A program made the translations under genes and the position numbers. A stretch of 9,078 nt of DNA from Mageeibacillus sp. UBA3708 (GTDB taxonomy: Bacteria; Bacillota; Clostridia; Saccharofermentanales; Saccharofermentanaceae): positions 1 through 9,078 of the forward strand of contig DFIB01000004.1 of the NCBI GenBank assembly GCA_002371375.1, written 5' to 3'. A model generated the notes under the pieces. The model was given only the letters and a program-made list of their open reading frames with translations, searched no databases and was not told where the DNA came from. Shown here one piece after another: positions 7,096 to 9,078 of this stretch; the first letter of the stretch is position 1, and the number at the start of each line of letters is the position of its first letter.

Positions 7096-7105
7096 CAAGC
7101 TATTA

Positions 7106-7501
7106 TTACCATACGTAAGCGAGTACTTCGCCGCCAACGCCCATCTTCCTTGCCTTCTTGTCGGTCATAACGCCCTTTGAAGTGGAAACGATAGCGATAC
7201 CGAGTCCGCCCAAAACATTAGGAAGGTTGTCCTTGTCTGCATAAGCACGGAGACCGGGCTTACTTATTCTCTTGATGCCGGAGATAACATGCTTCTTACC
7301 GGAGTACTTGAGAGTGATATTGATCATTCCCTGCTTGTTATCCTCTGCTACATCAAACTTCTCGATGTAACCTTCGTCCAAAAGAATCTGAGCAATAGCT
7401 TTCTTAAGATTTGAAGCAGGAACCTCTACTGTGGGGTGACCTGCGCTGCCTGCGTTACGGATTCTCGTAAGCATATCTGCGATAGCATCTGTGATCTGCA
7501 T
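7106..7501 (-). CDS. rpsH: 30S ribosomal protein S8
   Basis: S8 binds the central domain of 16S rRNA early in assembly; in Escherichia coli it also represses the spc operon by binding its mRNA. The 131 residues are the normal length. [17 protein letters not shown] opens the first domain, and [20 protein letters not shown] (about 28-47) follows. The C-terminal rRNA-binding half has [14 protein letters not shown] and ends in [11 protein letters not shown], close to the standard C-terminus. The ATG at 7501 has AGGAGG (7510-7515) 8 bases upstream. It follows rpsN by 26 bases. The 120-base gap after it is the longest in this operon. Whether S8 controls this operon, and where it would bind, cannot be read directly from the sequence. 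Confidence 0.98.
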   Translation of the reverse strand: MQITDAIADMLTRIRNAGSAGHPTVEVPASNLKKAIAQILLDEGYIEKFDVAEDNKQGMINITLKYSGKKHVISGIKRISKPGLRAYADKDNLPNVLGGLGIAIVSTSKGVMTDKKARKMGVGGEVLAYVW

Positions 7502-7527
7502 TGTATTTTCCTCCTGTTCTTCCAGAC

Positions 7528-7713
7528 TTACCAGCTTGCCTTCTTGACACCGGGGATCTCGCCCTTATATGCAAGATCACGGAAGCACAGACGGCAAACA
7601 CCGTACTTACGGATGTATGCGTGAGGTCTGCCGCAAATCTTGCAACGGTTGTGCTGCTGTGTAGAAAACTTAGGAGTCCTCTGCGATTTGTTAATCATTG
7701 ACTTCTTAGCCAT
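7528..7713 (-). CDS. rpsN: 30S ribosomal protein S14, zinc-binding (type Z)
   Basis: S14 is a small-subunit head protein that neighbours S3 and S10. At 61 residues this is the short, zinc-binding form and not the ~90-100-residue cysteine-free form. Cys24, Cys27, Cys40 and Cys43 form the CxxC-x12-CxxC zinc ribbon, with [20 protein letters not shown] as the diagnostic core. The C-terminus [11 protein letters not shown] is strongly conserved. The ATG at 7713 has GGAGG (7723-7727) 9 bases upstream, lying 1 base after the rplE stop codon. The symbol rpsN is used here; some databases call the zinc form rpsZ or rpsN1. No second, zinc-free S14 is seen in this window. Confidence 0.98.
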   Translation of the reverse strand: MAKKSMINKSQRTPKFSTQQHNRCKICGRPHAYIRKYGVCRLCFRDLAYKGEIPGVKKASW

Positions 7714-7728
7714 TTAGTATTTCCTCCA

Positions 7729-8268
7729 TTACTTACGGAAAGGCATTCCGATCAACTTGAGAAGCTCGAAAGCCTCTTCGTCCGTCTTAGCTGTTGTTAC
7801 GATGATGATATCCATACCACGGATCTTATCGATCTTATCGTACTCGATCTCAGGGAACATGAGCTGCTCCTTGATACCCATAGCATAGTTACCGTGACCA
7901 TCGAAGGAATTAGGATTAATACCACGGAAGTCACGAACACGGGGAAGAGCGATGCTGATGAGCTTATCGAGGAAGTAATACATATTCTCACCTCTCAAAG
8001 TTACCTTACAGCCGATCTTCATACCGTCTCTGAGCTTAAAGGCAGCGACTGACTTGGAAGCAACTGTTGCAACAGGCTTCTGTCCTGCGATTATGCCCAT
8101 GTCACGCATTGCGTTATCAAGCGCCTTAGGGTTGTCCTTAACCTCACCCAATCCCATATTAAGAACGATCTTCTCGATCTTAGGGATCTGCATTACTGAA
8201 TCATACTTAAATGTCTCAGCTAAAGCCGGTGCGACTTCAGATGTGTACTTTTCTCTTAATCTGGACAT
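7729..8268 (-). CDS. rplE: 50S ribosomal protein L5
   Basis: L5 binds 5S rRNA in the central protuberance and touches the P-site tRNA and S13. The 179 residues match the family. [16 protein letters not shown] opens the protein. [15 protein letters not shown] (28-42) is the L5 signature. [21 protein letters not shown] and [11 protein letters not shown] are further conserved blocks. The C-terminus [18 protein letters not shown] is typical. The ATG at 8268 is only 4 bases after the rplX stop. Its ribosome binding site is a G-rich GGGGGAG inside the end of rplX, weaker than most in this operon, so it probably relies on coupling to rplX. In Escherichia coli the S8 repressor site lies at the start of this gene; no equivalent can be recognised here by eye. 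Confidence 0.98.
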   Translation of the reverse strand: MSRLREKYTSEVAPALAETFKYDSVMQIPKIEKIVLNMGLGEVKDNPKALDNAMRDMGIIAGQKPVATVASKSVAAFKLRDGMKIGCKVTLRGENMYYFLDKLISIALPRVRDFRGINPNSFDGHGNYAMGIKEQLMFPEIEYDKIDKIRGMDIIIVTTAKTDEEAFELLKLIGMPFRK

Positions 8269-8272
8269 CTAC

Positions 8273-8620
8273 TTACTCCCCCTTAGCTTTCTTGACTGTG
8301 TTAAGAACAGTTCCGGACTTCTTAGCGATACGGTCCTTGGAACCATCCTCATTTACCTTGTAACCGATCCTTGTAGCCTCACCGGTCTTAGGATCAATGA
8401 GCATTACGTTGGAAGCATCGATAGAACCTTCTCTCTCGATGATACCTGAAGGAGAAGTCTGTGTTCTTGCCTTCTGGTGCTTCTTAACGATGTTTACACC
8501 CTCAACGTAGATCCTTCCGCTCTCCGGCTCAACCATGAGAACCTTACCTGTCTTGCCCTTGTCCTTGCCGGAAATGACAACGACCTGATCATCCTTCTTT
8601 ACGTGAATCTTCTTAGCCAT
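8273..8620 (-). CDS. rplX: 50S ribosomal protein L24
   Basis: L24 starts large-subunit assembly by binding the 5' domain of 23S rRNA. A KOW motif occupies about residues 8-34, with [16 protein letters not shown] as its core. [15 protein letters not shown] (39-53) and the [22 protein letters not shown] stretch follow, all family hallmarks. At 115 residues it is around ten longer than many bacterial L24 proteins; the extra length is a lysine-rich C-terminal end (NTVKKAKGE). The ATG at 8620 has AAGGAGGT (8628-8635) 7 bases upstream. This site overlaps the rplN stop as TAAGGAGGT, which suggests coupling. The gene sits between rplN and rplE, its standard place. Confidence 0.98.
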   Translation of the reverse strand: MAKKIHVKKDDQVVVISGKDKGKTGKVLMVEPESGRIYVEGVNIVKKHQKARTQTSPSGIIEREGSIDASNVMLIDPKTGEATRIGYKVNEDGSKDRIAKKSGTVLNTVKKAKGE

Positions 8621-8633
8621 TTGTCATACCTCC

Positions 8634-9002
8634 TTACAGAACCTCGGGAGCGAGGGATAAGATCTTCATATAGTCCTTATCTCTGAGCTCTCTCGCGATT
8701 GGGCCAAAGATACGAGTTCCACGGGGGTTCTTGTCATCTTTGATTATTACTGCCGCATTCTCATCGAACTTGATGTATGAACCGTCTGCTCTTCTTACGC
8801 CTCTCTTTGTGCGTACGACTACTGCTCTTACAACGTCGCCCTTCTTGACCATACCGCCGGGAGCAGCTGTCTTAACGGAGCATACGATAACATCACCGAT
8901 GTTTGCGTATTTACGCCATGATCCGCCGAGTACCTTTATGCAGGCAAGCTCCTTAGCGCCCGTATTATCGGCAGATCTAAGTCTGGATTCAACCTGAATC
9001 AT
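8634..9002 (-). CDS. rplN: 50S ribosomal protein L14
   Basis: L14 forms part of the intersubunit bridge with 16S rRNA and neighbours L19; it is also a docking site for the silencing factor RsfS. The 122 residues are exactly the usual length. [19 protein letters not shown], then CIKVLGG, opens the beta-barrel. [20 protein letters not shown] and [16 protein letters not shown] are the family signature blocks, and the protein ends in [10 protein letters not shown]. The ATG at 9002 has AAGGAGGA (9011-9018) 8 bases upstream, 9 bases after the rpsQ stop codon. Gene order rpsQ-rplN-rplX is that of nearly all bacterial spc operons. Confidence 0.98.
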   Translation of the reverse strand: MIQVESRLRSADNTGAKELACIKVLGGSWRKYANIGDVIVCSVKTAAPGGMVKKGDVVRAVVVRTKRGVRRADGSYIKFDENAAVIIKDDKNPRGTRIFGPIARELRDKDYMKILSLAPEVL

Positions 9003-9027
9003 CTGATATATCCTCCTTTACGCCTGC

Positions 9028-9078
9028 TTACTTGGCTTTCTCAACAATCTGTACAAGTCTCCATCTCTTATCCTTGGA
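9028..9078 (-). CDS. rpsQ: 30S ribosomal protein S17 (C-terminal end only)
   Basis: Translating the - strand from the window edge gives SKDKRWRLVQIVEKAK and then a TAA at 9028-9030. This matches the conserved C-terminus of bacterial S17, a 16S rRNA-binding assembly protein of about 85 residues. The rest of the gene lies beyond the right edge. The position directly upstream of rplN, 25 bases away, is the expected one. Confidence 0.88.
   Translation of the reverse strand, partial: SKDKRWRLVQIVEKAK

Noticed and set aside
1..9078. Mobile elements, CRISPR arrays, tRNA or rRNA genes, phage or defence genes
   Set aside because: I found no transposase, integrase, regular repeat array or structural RNA. 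Nearly all of the window is accounted for by hydrogenase maturation and ribosomal genes.

Overview
The window looks like a chromosomal segment of an anaerobic, fermentative Firmicute of the class Clostridia. The reasons are a compact bacterial spc ribosomal-protein operon with strong AGGAGG-type ribosome binding sites, a zinc-binding (C+ type) S14 of 61 residues, an L30 gene, and a complete set of [FeFe]-hydrogenase maturation genes. The genus cannot be fixed from the sequence alone.

Positions 1-3348 (+ strand) hold three tightly packed genes in the order hydE (5' end cut off by the window), hydG and hydF. Gaps between them are 4 and 9 bases, so they read as one transcription unit. HydG makes CO, cyanide and an Fe-cysteine synthon from tyrosine. 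HydE processes that synthon toward the dithiomethylamine-bridged di-iron unit. HydF is the GTPase scaffold that delivers the precursor to apo-hydrogenase. Every cluster-binding motif visible in the three proteins is intact. The hydrogenase structural gene itself is not in the window.

Positions 3349-3510 carry no gene. They hold a hairpin with T-rich flanks on both sides, a likely two-way terminator shared by the converging operons, and a short direct repeat.

Positions 3511-9078 (- strand) hold the spc operon in canonical order, read from the right edge: rpsQ (C-terminal end only), rplN, rplX, rplE, rpsN, rpsH, rplF, rplR, rpsE, rpmD, rplO, secY. Gaps are mostly 3-26 bases and several stop codons merge with the next gene's ribosome binding site, which suggests translational coupling. 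Two points depart from the usual layout. The operon ends at secY instead of continuing into adk-map-infA-rpmJ-rpsM, and the rpsH-rplF gap is 120 bases and can be drawn as a three-stem RNA fold. I see no mobile element, CRISPR array, tRNA or rRNA, and no clear novel multi-gene system; this is mainly housekeeping sequence with a few points worth checking.
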